A stretch of 64,000 nt of DNA from Novosphingobium malaysiense (lineage in GTDB: Bacteria > Pseudomonadota > Alphaproteobacteria > Sphingomonadales > Sphingomonadaceae), in contig NZ_JTDI01000007.1 of NCBI RefSeq assembly GCF_000802225.1, positions 1 through 64,000 of the forward strand, in the 5' to 3' direction. Within the stretch, counting starts at the first letter, position 1, and each line of letters starts with the position of its first letter. A program made the position numbers and the translations under genes. The notes under the pieces were generated by a model. It was not told the DNA's origin, ran no database searches, and saw nothing but the letters and a program-made list of their open reading frames with translations. Positions 24,564 through 34,943 of this stretch are shown one piece after another.

Positions 24564-25577
24564 TCAAGCCACCGCTTGCGCCAGCAGGGCATCGCGACGG
24601 GCAACAAGCTCGGCATGATCGCCGGCAGTGTCCGCTCCGCCAGTAGATTGCAGCGCGCGATGCAGCCGTTGCGCCGTTTCATCGGACATGACGGGAAGCC
24701 GCGAGGCGATTCCCACCATGTCGTCCATCTTCGCCCAGCAGTTGAGCGCGATGTCGCACCCGGCGGCAACGGCGCGCTCGGCGCGCTCGGGCACGGTCCC
24801 GTCGAGCGCTTCCATGTCGAGATCGTCGGTGAGCAGCAGCCCACCGAAGCCGATGCGCTTGCGAATGATCTCGCCGATGACGAAGGGCGAGAGCGTACCC
24901 GGCAGATCCTTGTCCCAGGCCGTGTAGCGGACATGGGCAGTCATTCCGACCGGCGCATCGGCAAGCGCACGAAATGGCTGCAGGTCGGTGTCCAGCTCTT
25001 CCTCGCTCGCTGCGACCGTGGGCAGTTCCTTGTGACTGTCCGCCATCGCGCGGCCGTGGCCGGGCATGTGCTTGATGCAGCCGACAACGCCAGCGCGCGC
25101 CAGGCCGGCCAGCGCGGCGCGCCCAAGCGCGGCGACCCGCATGGGTTCGGCGCCGAAGGCCCGGTCGCCGATCACGTCGTGTGCCCCGGGCCGACGTACG
25201 TCGAGCGACGGATAGCAGTCTGCCGTGATGCCCGCGTCGGCAAGATCGAGCCCGAGCGCCTCGGCATTGGCACGCGCCGCCTCGATAGCGGATGCCGGGG
25301 CGGTGTCGTAAAGCCTGTCGAAGGCCTCTCCGGCCGGATAGGACGGCCACACGGGAGGCTTCATCCGCGCGACGCGTCCGCCTTCCTGATCGATGCAGAC
25401 GTAGAGCCGTTCACGACCATGGATGGCCTTCAGGTCGTCCACCAGTGCACGGATTTGCTCGCGGCTTTCGACGTTGCGGCCGAAAAGGATATAGCCCGCC
25501 GGATCGGAATCGCGGAAGAACGCGCGCTCCTCGTCCGATAAAGTCAGGCCGGAAAGGCCGAAAATCGCCGGTACCAT
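24564..25577 (-). CDS. nagZ: Beta-N-acetylhexosaminidase NagZ, 337 aa
   Basis: A GH3 enzyme that removes N-acetylglucosamine from anhydromuropeptides during cytoplasmic murein recycling. The family motif CIKHMPGHGRAMADSHKELP (the His/Asp dyad loop) is clear, as are IDQEGGRVARM and LLTDDLDMEA with the catalytic Asp. No signal peptide, as expected. Located between the SPOR protein and scpA, an order kept in many sphingomonads and other alphaproteobacteria. It can feed inducers of chromosomal beta-lactamases, but no ampR is seen here. Confidence 0.95.
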   Translation of the reverse strand: MVPAIFGLSGLTLSDEERAFFRDSDPAGYILFGRNVESREQIRALVDDLKAIHGRERLYVCIDQEGGRVARMKPPVWPSYPAGEAFDRLYDTAPASAIEAARANAEALGLDLADAGITADCYPSLDVRRPGAHDVIGDRAFGAEPMRVAALGRAALAGLARAGVVGCIKHMPGHGRAMADSHKELPTVAASEEELDTDLQPFRALADAPVGMTAHVRYTAWDKDLPGTLSPFVIGEIIRKRIGFGGLLLTDDLDMEALDGTVPERAERAVAAGCDIALNCWAKMDDMVGIASRLPVMSDETAQRLHRALQSTGGADTAGDHAELVARRDALLAQAVA

Positions 25578-25684
25578 CGCAATTTCGTCGCAGAAATGCG
25601 CGGAATTCGCAAGAAAACGGCCGTCTCAGGTGTGCAAAACTGCAGCCGCGCAGCGCTGCTGCCGCGCCGGTCGGGTTCTGGGGC

Positions 25685-26452
25685 TCAGTCCTTGACCTGA
25701 CAGGCCAGTCCTGCGTCCTTCATCCCCTGGCACAACGAACGGGCCGCGGAGAGCCCGCCGGGAACCGCCTGAAGACGATAGACCGTGCCGATGTCGGCCT
25801 GCCCCTTGATCACGCGATGCGACATCTCGGCCAGCGGCGGATATTGCGACTTGAGCGCGTTCCAGCCGGCTTCGGCCGAATCCTTCGACATGTAGGCGCC
25901 CACCTGCACCCCAACACCCGCGGGTTCGGCCGGCTCGGAGGGCTGCGCCGCAGACTTGCCGACGGAATCGAAACCCGGCTTGGGCCCTTCGTCCTTTTCC
26001 TCGATCTGGGGCGGACGCGACTGGCCTTCGGCGACGGCGAAGCTGGTGTCTCCAGTGCCGTCGACGACCTCGCCGCCGGGATTTTCCGGTTTGGTCTTGT
26101 AGGGCTCCTTCGGTGCGGAAATCACGCCGCCATCGGCGACGAGCGCTTCGTCCGAATTCTTGCCCAGCACCCAGAACAATCCGCCGACAATCGCACCGAT
26201 GGCGACAAGGCCCAGCAGCACCAGCAGCAGGCCCTGCCCGATGCCGGGGCCGTCCTGGTCCTCGAACTCGTCGTCGTCGCCTTCCAGCCAGGGCAGGCGA
26301 ACGTCCTCGTCACCGAGTTCGAGCTGCTGCGTCTGTTCGAATTTCGCAGGCGCCTCGCCGGAGAGTTCCTGCGGCTCGCCCTCGGGGCGCTCCTGGCCCG
26401 CGAATTCGGGATCCTCGTGGCTCCCTTCCCGCCCAGTGTCCAAGATCGCCAT
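25685..26452 (-). CDS. SPOR-domain protein, single-pass inner membrane, 255 aa
   Basis: Binds denuded septal peptidoglycan through a C-terminal SPOR domain (VGVQVGAYMSKDSAEAGWNA to the end). An acidic cytoplasmic N-terminus (about 75 residues) precedes one membrane helix (LLLVLLGLVAIGAIVGGLFW). A Pro/Lys-rich periplasmic linker joins the two. This is the FtsN/DamX layout, so a role in cell division or cell-wall remodelling is likely. It lies 3 bp after the argS stop. Confidence 0.88.
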   Translation of the reverse strand: MAILDTGREGSHEDPEFAGQERPEGEPQELSGEAPAKFEQTQQLELGDEDVRLPWLEGDDDEFEDQDGPGIGQGLLLVLLGLVAIGAIVGGLFWVLGKNSDEALVADGGVISAPKEPYKTKPENPGGEVVDGTGDTSFAVAEGQSRPPQIEEKDEGPKPGFDSVGKSAAQPSEPAEPAGVGVQVGAYMSKDSAEAGWNALKSQYPPLAEMSHRVIKGQADIGTVYRLQAVPGGLSAARSLCQGMKDAGLACQVKD

Positions 26453-26455
26453 AAT

Positions 26456-28201
26456 CTACATTTCCTCCACCGCCTCGACGCCGAGCAGGGCCAGCCCGTT
26501 GCGGACAAGTTGACCGATTTGCACGGCCAGGAAAAGCCGCGCACCCGTGAGTGTACCGTCCTCATGGTTAATAAACCGCTTTTCGACGCGATCATTGCCC
26601 AGATTCCAGTAGCCGTGGAAGGCGGCAGCGAGATCGTGGAGGAAGAAAGCCATGCGATGCGGCTCGCGCGCGGCGGCGGCGGCTTCGATGACACGCGGGA
26701 ACTGCGCGGCCAGCTTGATCAGGTCCAGCTCTTCCTCGCCCAGCAGGTCGAGGTGTGCATCGGAGGGGGCAAACCCTTCCGCCGCCGCCTTGCGCAGCGT
26801 CGAACAGACACGGGCGTGACAGTACTGGACGTAGAAGACCGGATTGTCCTTGCTCGCCTCGACCACCTTGTCGAAGTCGAAGTCCATCTGCGCGTCGGGC
26901 TTGCGGGTGAGCATGGTGAAACGCACCACGTCCTTGCCGACCATCTCGACGACATCAGCCAGCGTCACGAAATTGCCCGCGCGCTTGGACATCTTGAACG
27001 GCTGGCCGCCCTTGAGGAGCTGAACCATCTGCACCAGCTTGACCTCGAAAGGCGTGGGTTCGCCATCGACGCCGGTCATCGCTGCAACGGCCGCCTTGAT
27101 CCGCTTCACGGTGCCTGCGTGGTCCGCGCCCCAGATGTCGACCAGCGCATCGGCTTCCTGCGCCTTCTGGTAGTGATAGGCGAGGTCGGCGCCGAAGTAG
27201 GTCCAGGTGCCGTCGCTCTTCTTGATCGGGCGATCCTGATCGTCGCCGAACTGGGTCGACTTGAACAGCGGCAGTTCCACCGGCTCCCAGTCCTCGGGCG
27301 TCTTGCCCTTGGGCGCTTCGAGCACGCCGTCGTAGACGAGGCCCTTCGAGCGCAGCCACGCCTCGGCCTCGTCGGGCTTGCCGGAGGCCTGCAGTTCGGC
27401 TTCGGACGAGAACACCTCGTGCTCGATGCCCAGCAGCGCGAGGTCAGCGCGGATCATGTCCATCATCGCCGCGACCGCCTTGTCGCGGAACAGCACCAGC
27501 CATTCCGATTCGGGTGCCTTGGCGTATGTGTCGCCGAATTCCTCGGCGAGTGCCTTGCCGACCGGAACGAGATAGTCGCCGGGATAGAGGCCTTCAGGGA
27601 TGGCGCCGATGTCCTCGCCCAGCGCCTCGCGGTAGCGCAGGTGGACCGAGCGGGCGAGCACCTGCACCTGCGCACCGGCATCGTTGACGTAGTATTCGCG
27701 GGTGACCTTGTGCCCGGCATATTCGAGCAGCGTCGCCAGCGCATCGCCGACGACCGCGCCGCGGCAGTGGCCCATATGCATCGGCCCGGTGGGGTTGGCG
27801 GAGACGTACTCGACATTCACCGTCTTGCCGCCGCCCATGTCGGAGCGGCCGTAGTCGGCACCGAGCGCGGCAATCGCGCGCAGTTCGGCCAACCAGGCCG
27901 AAGGCGCAAGCCGCATGTTGATGAAGCCCGGCCCGGCGATCTCGGCGGAAGTAACGTCCTCGATCTTGATCAGTTCGGCAACCAGCGCCTCGGCCAGATC
28001 GCGCGGTTTCATGCCGGCGGGCTTGGCCAGCACCATCGCCGCATTTGTCGCCAGATCGCCATGGCTGGGATCGCGCGGCGGTTCGACCGTGACCGCGCCT
28101 CGCTTCAGGCCGCCCGGCAGCGTACCTGCTGCTTCCAGCGCATCGAGCGCGGCGGAAAGGTGGCCTGCAAAGGCGGCGTAAAGCGTCTGGATCTCGTTCA
28201 T
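26456..28201 (-). CDS. argS: Arginyl-tRNA synthetase, 581 aa
   Basis: Class I synthetase charging tRNA-Arg. The HIGH motif is present as PTGPMHMGHCRGAVVGD near residue 130, with VEYVSANP before it. The KMSKS-like loop is FKMSKRAGNFVTL near 400. The N-terminal Add1 domain and the C-terminal anticodon-binding DALR helix bundle are complete, and length is normal. It heads the argS - SPOR - nagZ - scpAB run and starts 46 bp after the cytochrome gene on the same strand. Confidence 0.97.
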   Translation of the reverse strand: MNEIQTLYAAFAGHLSAALDALEAAGTLPGGLKRGAVTVEPPRDPSHGDLATNAAMVLAKPAGMKPRDLAEALVAELIKIEDVTSAEIAGPGFINMRLAPSAWLAELRAIAALGADYGRSDMGGGKTVNVEYVSANPTGPMHMGHCRGAVVGDALATLLEYAGHKVTREYYVNDAGAQVQVLARSVHLRYREALGEDIGAIPEGLYPGDYLVPVGKALAEEFGDTYAKAPESEWLVLFRDKAVAAMMDMIRADLALLGIEHEVFSSEAELQASGKPDEAEAWLRSKGLVYDGVLEAPKGKTPEDWEPVELPLFKSTQFGDDQDRPIKKSDGTWTYFGADLAYHYQKAQEADALVDIWGADHAGTVKRIKAAVAAMTGVDGEPTPFEVKLVQMVQLLKGGQPFKMSKRAGNFVTLADVVEMVGKDVVRFTMLTRKPDAQMDFDFDKVVEASKDNPVFYVQYCHARVCSTLRKAAAEGFAPSDAHLDLLGEEELDLIKLAAQFPRVIEAAAAAREPHRMAFFLHDLAAAFHGYWNLGNDRVEKRFINHEDGTLTGARLFLAVQIGQLVRNGLALLGVEAVEEM

Positions 28202-28247
28202 GGGCGCGCGGATAGCCCATGTGTGGGGAAAGGGGAACAGGCCCCGC

Positions 28248-28631
28248 CTACTTCAGCGTCTTGAGAAAGGAGAGCAGGGCATCGAGCTTCGCCGGATCGT
28301 GCTCCCCGGCGTAGGGCATCTTGTTGCCCGGCACGACCTTGCCCGGATTTTCGAGGTAGCGTCGCAGTTCGTCCGGCGTCCACGTCAGCCTGGAATGCTT
28401 CATCGCAGCTGAAAAGGAATAGCCCTGCAGCGTCCCCGCTTTTCGGCCCACGACGCCGTAGAGATCCGGCCCCACCGACGGGGCCGCGTCCCGGGTGCTG
28501 CGATGGCAGATCGCGCATTGGGCCTGGAATACCTTCGCGCCACCGGAAACATCGCCGGCCATGGCCGGCACACTGCCGAGTAGAGCAGCCGTGAGCGCGA
28601 TCGGGCGCAGGCCCTTCAGAATGCAAGCCAT
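28248..28631 (-). CDS. Periplasmic class I c-type cytochrome, 127 aa
   Basis: A small soluble electron carrier. A signal peptide (residues 1-25, ending SVPAMA) is followed by the haem site CAICH (Cys39, Cys42, His43); Met of PGNKMPYAG near residue 104 is the sixth ligand. The rest has the class I pattern (GPDLYGVVGRKAG, LLSFLKTL at the end). The ATG lies 16 nt inside the end of the upstream barrel gene, so the two are co-expressed. It probably passes electrons between the outer-membrane protein and the respiratory chain. Confidence 0.92.
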   Translation of the reverse strand: MACILKGLRPIALTAALLGSVPAMAGDVSGGAKVFQAQCAICHRSTRDAAPSVGPDLYGVVGRKAGTLQGYSFSAAMKHSRLTWTPDELRRYLENPGKVVPGNKMPYAGEHDPAKLDALLSFLKTLK

Positions 28632-30028
28632 GTAAAGAGCCTCAGGGCGTTGTTGTCGGATGCGTTGGCACCGGCGTTGTCATAGTTGTGACGCGATCCG
28701 TCGAATTTGCCGTAGGCGGTGTACTGCAGTCCGACCCGCATGTTGACGCGGGGACCGAGCGGAGAATCGCTTCCTCCCCAAGGCGTGTAGTCGACTTGCG
28801 CCATCACGCCATTGCTGTCGGGCCTGCCGTTGCCGCCATAAAGATCGGCATTCCGGCTGCCCGAGATCGCGAACGCAGCAAGAGTGGTCCCGATCCGGTT
28901 GTGCCAGGTATAGCCGATGTCGCCCCGCCACTCGTTGAGGTGACCGTGCGCGCATTCCGAGCTCGAGCCATCGCCGATCAACGCCAGGGCGCAGCTTGCC
29001 CGCAGGGTGCTCGATTCATGCACGTAGCGCAGCTGCGTCGAGAGGGTGTTTCCGGAAGACAGCGCCTTCTGCCATGAGGCATCGAGGCCCAGATCCGTGT
29101 AGCGATCGTGCAGGCCGGAGCTCCTGTCCCGGCCGGGATTGATCGCAGCCTTCAGCGCGAAGGCCCCTGCCTGCAGGGTCCCGCCGCCCACCTGGTGCTG
29201 CCAGGCGAGGCGGCCATAGGGGGCAAGGCCGTGAATGTCGCCGGGATCGCCGGGATCCGCGCCGAGCCAGTCCAGCGTTCCGGCGGCCGGGCTGGTGTAG
29301 GCGCCCGCCTCGGCATAGATCTTCTGCCCTACCCAGGCATAGGCACTGAGGCCCAGGGTATTCTGCGCCAGGGCATCGTCGATCAGCGGCGCGGCGCCCG
29401 GCGTGCCCGAGACTGCAGTATCGGTATACGGATAGCCCCAGGCCGGTGTCGTATTCCACGCGTCCTGGACCGTCGGCGAGTTGTTGAGCGTCAGGCCGAA
29501 GACGGTATCCGCGCCGAACAGCTTGCCTCTCGCCACTGCTCTCAGGTCCAGGTTGTCCCACGCCCAGGCTTTTTCCACCCCATCGTAGGTGATCTGCGCG
29601 AAGCCGCCGAAATGCTTGCCGACACCGCCTGCCAGAAAGACGCTGCCCTCGTCGAAGGCCAGATTGTCGTTCCGGTCCAGCCCGTCGGGCGCCGGGACCT
29701 GGTCCTTCCGGGTGTGGGTGAAGGAGCCGACTGCCATTGCCGAAAGCGGTACGTTGAATGCCTTCGTGCGCATCGTATAGCCATTGAGCTTGAACTCGCG
29801 CCCGAATGGGGTGAGCTGCGGTCCGAAGCCGCCGACGTGGCATGCCTGGCAAGACAGGCCGGTCTGCTCGGCGAAGGCCGGCACCGCCTCGACCCGGTGC
29901 GCCGGTACCACCAGCAGCACAAGCCCCAGCGCCATAGGCATGGCCACAGGAGCGAGCGTGCGAAGCCCGGGTCCTGCTCTTGATTCGCGGGCATCCGGCC
30001 GGATTTCCGGTGTTGAGGGACGTTTCAT
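28616..30028 (-). CDS. Outer-membrane monohaem cytochrome-barrel fusion, 470 aa
   Basis: A haem motif CQACH (Cys60, Cys63, His64) follows directly after an export signal (residues 30-48, hydrophobic). Next comes GFGPQLTPFGREFKLNGYTM and about 390 residues of alternating barrel-like strands ending in a terminal Phe (FTWLAF). The order signal, one haem, porin matches the layout of Cyc2-type iron-oxidising fusions, whose haem site is likewise followed by an xxFGRxFK segment. Relatives in many proteobacteria are simply called cytochrome c and their role is unknown. GGGAG precedes the ATG at 30028. The next gene (28248-28631) is a periplasmic cytochrome. Iron oxidation is not shown; only the architecture is similar. 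Confidence 0.8.
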   Translation of the reverse strand: MKRPSTPEIRPDARESRAGPGLRTLAPVAMPMALGLVLLVVPAHRVEAVPAFAEQTGLSCQACHVGGFGPQLTPFGREFKLNGYTMRTKAFNVPLSAMAVGSFTHTRKDQVPAPDGLDRNDNLAFDEGSVFLAGGVGKHFGGFAQITYDGVEKAWAWDNLDLRAVARGKLFGADTVFGLTLNNSPTVQDAWNTTPAWGYPYTDTAVSGTPGAAPLIDDALAQNTLGLSAYAWVGQKIYAEAGAYTSPAAGTLDWLGADPGDPGDIHGLAPYGRLAWQHQVGGGTLQAGAFALKAAINPGRDRSSGLHDRYTDLGLDASWQKALSSGNTLSTQLRYVHESSTLRASCALALIGDGSSSECAHGHLNEWRGDIGYTWHNRIGTTLAAFAISGSRNADLYGGNGRPDSNGVMAQVDYTPWGGSDSPLGPRVNMRVGLQYTAYGKFDGSRHNYDNAGANASDNNALRLFTWLAF

Positions 30029-30315
30029 GGCTACTCCCTGCCTCTGTGCTTCGCCTGTCGCTGCGGGTTAGGCGGTCTTCCTCCGTCCCGGTGCGGCAGC
30101 CGTCCCACCGGGACGCCGCGCGCGGACATGATCCTCAGTTGTATGGGAAACTTTTCACGCGGGGATATTCGCGAGCGAGGCCGCGCGCCGCTCGGGACGC
30201 GCGCAATTTGACTGTGCGGCCTCGAATTGCGACAGTTAAGGGACGCCGGGGCCTTTGCAGGCGCCGAACGAGCGGCGCGATGCGCGTCGGAACGAATTTA
30301 CCCGAAGGAATATTT

Positions 30316-30753
30316 ATGCAGACCGCAAAGAACGGTGACACCGTGCTGATCGATTTCGTGGTGCGCACGGACGATGGCCGCGTCGTCGGCAATACCGAAA
30401 AGGACGGCCCGCAGACCGTCACTATCGGCGGTGCGCAGGTGTTTCCGCAGATCGAGGCCGCGCTTGACGGTATGGAAGTCGGCGCCGAGCAGACGGTAAC
30501 GGTCACGGCTGCCGATGCGTTCGGTCCGCGGCGCGAAGAGATGGTCATCCAGATTCCGCGCGCAAATCTGCCCCAGGAAGCCGATCCGCAGCCGGGCATG
30601 GGGCTGTCGGCTCGCCAGCAGGATGGGTCTACGATCGATCTCGTGATTACCGAAGTCGGCGAGGAAGCCGTTACGGCGGATGGCAATCACCCGCTGGCGG
30701 GCGAAGATCTGCACTTCGGTCTGACGCTGGTCGAAATCAAGGCCGCGGCTTAA
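30316..30753 (+). CDS. FKBP-type peptidyl-prolyl isomerase, SlyD-like, 145 aa
   Basis: Catalyses prolyl isomerisation. FKBP signs: MQTAKNGDTVLIDFVVRTDD, then NTEKDGPQTVTIGGAQVFPQ and EAALDGMEVG, with an IF (insert-in-flap) domain from about residue 65 to 125. The His-rich metal tail of SlyD is absent. GAAGGAA precedes ATG 30316; the open frame upstream to 29980 has no support. Divergent from the cytochrome-barrel gene. The 288-bp gap holds both promoters. Confidence 0.9.
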   Translation: MQTAKNGDTVLIDFVVRTDDGRVVGNTEKDGPQTVTIGGAQVFPQIEAALDGMEVGAEQTVTVTAADAFGPRREEMVIQIPRANLPQEADPQPGMGLSARQQDGSTIDLVITEVGEEAVTADGNHPLAGEDLHFGLTLVEIKAAA

Positions 30754-30868
30754 GCGACTGCCGCCGGCGGTCCTGGACGGACGTCCGGGGCGTTATTGCC
30801 CGTTTGCACTCGCGTCGGGAATGCGCTCCGAACCTTCCGGTGCGGACCGCCGGCCACGACGCCCTCAC

Positions 30869-31114
30869 TCAGATGACGTGCAGGCGCTCCACCGTGCCAC
30901 CTTCTGGCGTGGGACGAACCAGGTCGTCATGTTCGGCAAAGATCCGTTCGATCTCCGCGCGCTTTTCCAGAATGAGCTTGGCGACTCCGGCGGTCATGCC
31001 GCCCTCTTCACCGACACGTCCGAGAACGCCGGCGAGGTCTTCGAGAGTCGCTTTCTCCAAGGTGGCGTGCAGTACGCCCTTTGAATCGCGAAAAGCTATG
31101 CATTGACTGGCCAT
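30869..31114 (-). CDS. Small hypothetical protein, 81 aa
   Basis: GGAGGAGG precedes the ATG by seven bases, an excellent ribosome binding site. The soluble sequence has a short N-terminal strand (QCIAFRDSKGVLHATL) and two helices (TLEDLAGVLGRV, VAKLILEKRAEIERIFAEHD). I do not recognise a family. It sits between slyD-like and miaB genes on the opposite strand. Positions 31115-31383 hold no further gene. Confidence 0.6.
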   Translation of the reverse strand: MASQCIAFRDSKGVLHATLEKATLEDLAGVLGRVGEEGGMTAGVAKLILEKRAEIERIFAEHDDLVRPTPEGGTVERLHVI

Positions 31115-31383
31115 GTGTCGCCTCCTCCATCACGTCTGTCGAACTACAACAACGCAAGTGCGACCCGGTCGGTTGCATCCAGGGGTGCCACCTGACCGTT
31201 AACTTACGCCTCTGCCTGACGGTCGGCAACGCGGAAACGGCAGCTGTGCAAACGTGGGACGACTGCCGTAGCGAGTGTTTACGCCTGCCAGACCATAACC
31301 CCCCTGGGTCAGCCAGGTCCGCCGTCCAGGCAACGCCGCGCTCACCCCTTCAAAACCGCTGCAAACGCGTGTACGGGCGCGCG

Positions 31384-32730
31384 ATGCGTCCTACCCAGAA
31401 TCCCAAGACCTACCGGGTCAAGAGCTTCGGCTGCCAGATGAACGTCTATGACGGTGATCGCATGGCCGAATTGCTGGCCGAACAGGGCATCACCCCTGCC
31501 CCCGAAGGCGAGCAGGCCGATCTCGTCGTGCTCAACACCTGCCACATCCGCGAAAAGGCCGCCGAGAAAGTCTATTCCGACATCGGCCGGATCGTGAAGG
31601 ACTGGGATGGCGATGACGGCTCCAGCCCGCTGATCGCCGTTGCCGGCTGCGTCGCACAGGCCGAGGGCGAGGAAATCATGGCGCGCGCGCCGGCAGTGAA
31701 GATGGTCGTCGGCCCGCAGGCCTACCACCGCCTGCCCGACATGCTGCGCGAAGCCACCTCTGGCAAACGCGTGACCGACACCGACATGCCGGCCGAGACC
31801 AAGTTCGACGCGCTGCCAAAGCGCCGCCGTTCGGGTCCGACCGCATTCCTCACCGTGCAGGAAGGCTGCGACAAGTTCTGCACCTATTGCGTGGTGCCCT
31901 ATACCCGCGGCGCCGAAGTCTCGCGCCCGCACGCCGATCTGGTCGAAGAGGCCAAGCGGCTCGTCGATGGCGGCGCGCGCGAGATCACGCTGCTCGGCCA
32001 GAACGTCAACGCCTGGACCGGCGAGAATGCCAAGGGCCAGCCGGTGGGCCTCGACGGCCTGATCCGCGAGCTGGCGGAGATCCCCGATCTCGCCCGCATC
32101 CGCTACACCACCAGCCACCCGAACGACATGACCGAGGGGCTGATCGCGGCGCATGGCGAGATCGCCAAGCTGATGCCCTTCCTTCACTTGCCGGTGCAGG
32201 CGGGCAACGACCGCGTGCTCAAGGCGATGAACCGCAGCCATACGGTCGACAGCTACCTGCGCATCCTCGAACAGGTCCGTGCCGTCCGGCCTGACATCGC
32301 GCTTTCGGGCGACTTCATCGTCGGCTTCCCCGGCGAGACCGACGCCGAGTTCGAGGATACGCTGGGGCTCGTCGATGCGGTGGGCTATGCCCAGTGCTTC
32401 AGCTTCAAGTACTCGCCGCGCCCCGGCACGCCCGCCGCGACGATGGACGACCAGATTGCCGCCGCCGTGATGGATGAACGCCTGCAGCGGCTCCAGGCCG
32501 CGCTCAACCGCGACCAGCTGGCCTTCAACGAGGCTTCGGTCGGCAGGACCTGCGACGTTCTGGTGGAGCGCAAGGGCAAGCATCCCGGCCAGTGGCTGGG
32601 CAAGTCACCCTGGCTGCAATCGGTACACTTTACCGGAGAGGCCCGGATCGGCGATCTGCTCCGCGTGGAACTGGCCGAAGCGGGCCCCAATTCGATTTCC
32701 GCACGCCTTCTCGAAACCGCTGCCGCCTGA
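31384..32730 (+). CDS. miaB: tRNA-2-methylthio-N6-dimethylallyladenosine synthase MiaB, 448 aa
   Basis: A radical-SAM methylthiotransferase that modifies A37 of tRNAs. Cys17, Cys53 and Cys89 bind the auxiliary cluster, Cys162, Cys166 and Cys169 (CDKFCTYC) the radical-SAM cluster, and a C-terminal TRAM domain binds RNA (from about 375). ATG 31384 is used: the frame extends upstream to 31081 without homology. It starts the phoH-ybeY-corC neighbourhood, usual for alphaproteobacteria, interrupted here by a lipoprotein gene on the other strand. Confidence 0.96.
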   Translation: MRPTQNPKTYRVKSFGCQMNVYDGDRMAELLAEQGITPAPEGEQADLVVLNTCHIREKAAEKVYSDIGRIVKDWDGDDGSSPLIAVAGCVAQAEGEEIMARAPAVKMVVGPQAYHRLPDMLREATSGKRVTDTDMPAETKFDALPKRRRSGPTAFLTVQEGCDKFCTYCVVPYTRGAEVSRPHADLVEEAKRLVDGGAREITLLGQNVNAWTGENAKGQPVGLDGLIRELAEIPDLARIRYTTSHPNDMTEGLIAAHGEIAKLMPFLHLPVQAGNDRVLKAMNRSHTVDSYLRILEQVRAVRPDIALSGDFIVGFPGETDAEFEDTLGLVDAVGYAQCFSFKYSPRPGTPAATMDDQIAAAVMDERLQRLQAALNRDQLAFNEASVGRTCDVLVERKGKHPGQWLGKSPWLQSVHFTGEARIGDLLRVELAEAGPNSISARLLETAAA

Positions 32731-32736
32731 ACGCGG

Positions 32737-33318
32737 CTATTCGACGGGCTTGAGCGGCTCGGCCGGGATCAGCACGGTCCCGAGCGAGTCGGTCTCCTGC
32801 GCCGGCGCGACTGTCGGATTGCGAGGATAGCCCTTGCCGTCGTATTGCAGGCGCACCGCGTGCTCCGCCACGCCGCCGCCGGCGATCGTCACCGCAAGGT
32901 CGCGCCAGCCATTGCTCTTGCTGTCGAGCACGCCCACCGGCAACTGCACGACGCTGAGCTCGCTGACCTTGCGCAAGTCGCCGCCCTCGCGCTTGAGCAC
33001 CACCAGATTGCAACCACCCGTACCGCACATCATCGGCCCACCCACATAAGCCAGCACTTCGGGCGTTCCATCGCCGTCGAGATCGGTATCGGCAGTGGCA
33101 TAGAGCAGCTTGCCCATGTCCTTGTAATTGGATGCGATCCAACTGGCCGCGCTATCCTGCACGACCGCTTCCTCCGGCTGTGCCGAAGCTTCTCCGGTAG
33201 CTTCGCTCGTGGGGGCGCCTGCAGGTTCGCTTGTGGACTTTTCCTTCTTGCAGCCGGCCAGAGTGCCGGAGACAAGGACGGTGGCCAGGAAGGCGGCGAT
33301 GAACAGCTTTGGCTTCAT
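32737..33318 (-). CDS. Putative lipoprotein, 193 aa
   Basis: A type II signal ends in the lipobox LAGC (Cys23), so it should be lipid-anchored. A Ser/Glu/Pro-rich linker follows, then a single domain with a calcium-loop-like DTDLDGDGTPEVLAYVGG and paired strands, as in FG-GAP/VCBS-type single repeats. Function unknown. Convergent with miaB (6-bp gap) and divergent from phoH. Confidence 0.8.
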   Translation of the reverse strand: MKPKLFIAAFLATVLVSGTLAGCKKEKSTSEPAGAPTSEATGEASAQPEEAVVQDSAASWIASNYKDMGKLLYATADTDLDGDGTPEVLAYVGGPMMCGTGGCNLVVLKREGGDLRKVSELSVVQLPVGVLDSKSNGWRDLAVTIAGGGVAEHAVRLQYDGKGYPRNPTVAPAQETDSLGTVLIPAEPLKPVE

Positions 33319-33477
33319 GTTGGAACGCTACTCCCGCCTGTCGGCAATCTGCAACAAAAATGGCGCCGCACGAAAAGCACCACTTATCCACTGCACTGCA
33401 GCGCAGCATGACTTGCGCGGGCCAATTCCCGCCCTATCTTTCGACTCAGGAACAATTGCTTCGTTCGAAAGGAGCGC

Positions 33478-34497
<1,020 letters not shown>

Positions 34498-34574
34498 GCT
34501 CCCCGACGGGCGGGATGCCGGCGTTTTCCGGGTTGAAGCTTTCAATCGGGAGCATGGCACGATAGGCCCGCTGC

Positions 34575-34835
34575 ATGATGAACATTCCCTGGGATCAGCC
34601 GGCGACACTGATCGATCTGGACGGCAAGACACCGATCATCGGCACGATCTTCGACTGCGTCACGCACTTCTCCCTCTTCAAGCCCTTCGCCAAGGCACAG
34701 GCGCGCATCCTGTTGACCCGGCCTGCGTTCCGCCCCGGCCAGAAGACCCGGACGTGGGTTCTCAACCCGGACGAAATCGAAATGCTCGTCGAGAAATGGG
34801 CTGCCGACATCGAGGAAGCGCTGAAGCCCGACTGA
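34575..34835 (+). CDS. Hypothetical protein between phoH and ybeY, 86 aa
   Basis: The short open frame has good coding character and ends in ADIEEALKPD. It has a strand-rich start (TLIDLDGKTPIIGTIFD) and no signal peptide. Its family is not known to me. Two adjacent ATG codons (34575, 34578) leave the start open. It may be an insertion into the usual phoH-ybeY order. Confidence 0.55.
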   Translation: MMNIPWDQPATLIDLDGKTPIIGTIFDCVTHFSLFKPFAKAQARILLTRPAFRPGQKTRTWVLNPDEIEMLVEKWAADIEEALKPD

Positions 34836-34876
34836 TGGCGTGAATTTCGGGGCGCAAACGGGCAGGCCAAGCAAGG

Positions 34877-34906
34877 TCCCGTCATCTCCGCGAAGGCGGG
34901 GGGCCC
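34877..34906. repeat. Partial REP-like palindrome upstream of ybeY
   Basis: The sequence CCGTCATCTCCGCGAAGGCG and the G/C run after it resembles the common alphaproteobacterial intergenic repeat CCGTCATTCCCGCGAAGGCG. Central GCGAAGGC with partly matching arms is visible. It lies between the hypothetical gene and ybeY. One copy only, so assignment is tentative. Confidence 0.4.
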
Positions 34907-34943
34907 GCTTCTCTTAATCCAGCCGCGAAGATAGAGCAGAGCC

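Noticed and set aside
25292..28264. A 990-residue open frame opposite argS, the SPOR gene and nagZ
   Set aside because: All three real genes have clear motifs on the minus strand. The antisense frame is a third-position GC artefact without any domain.
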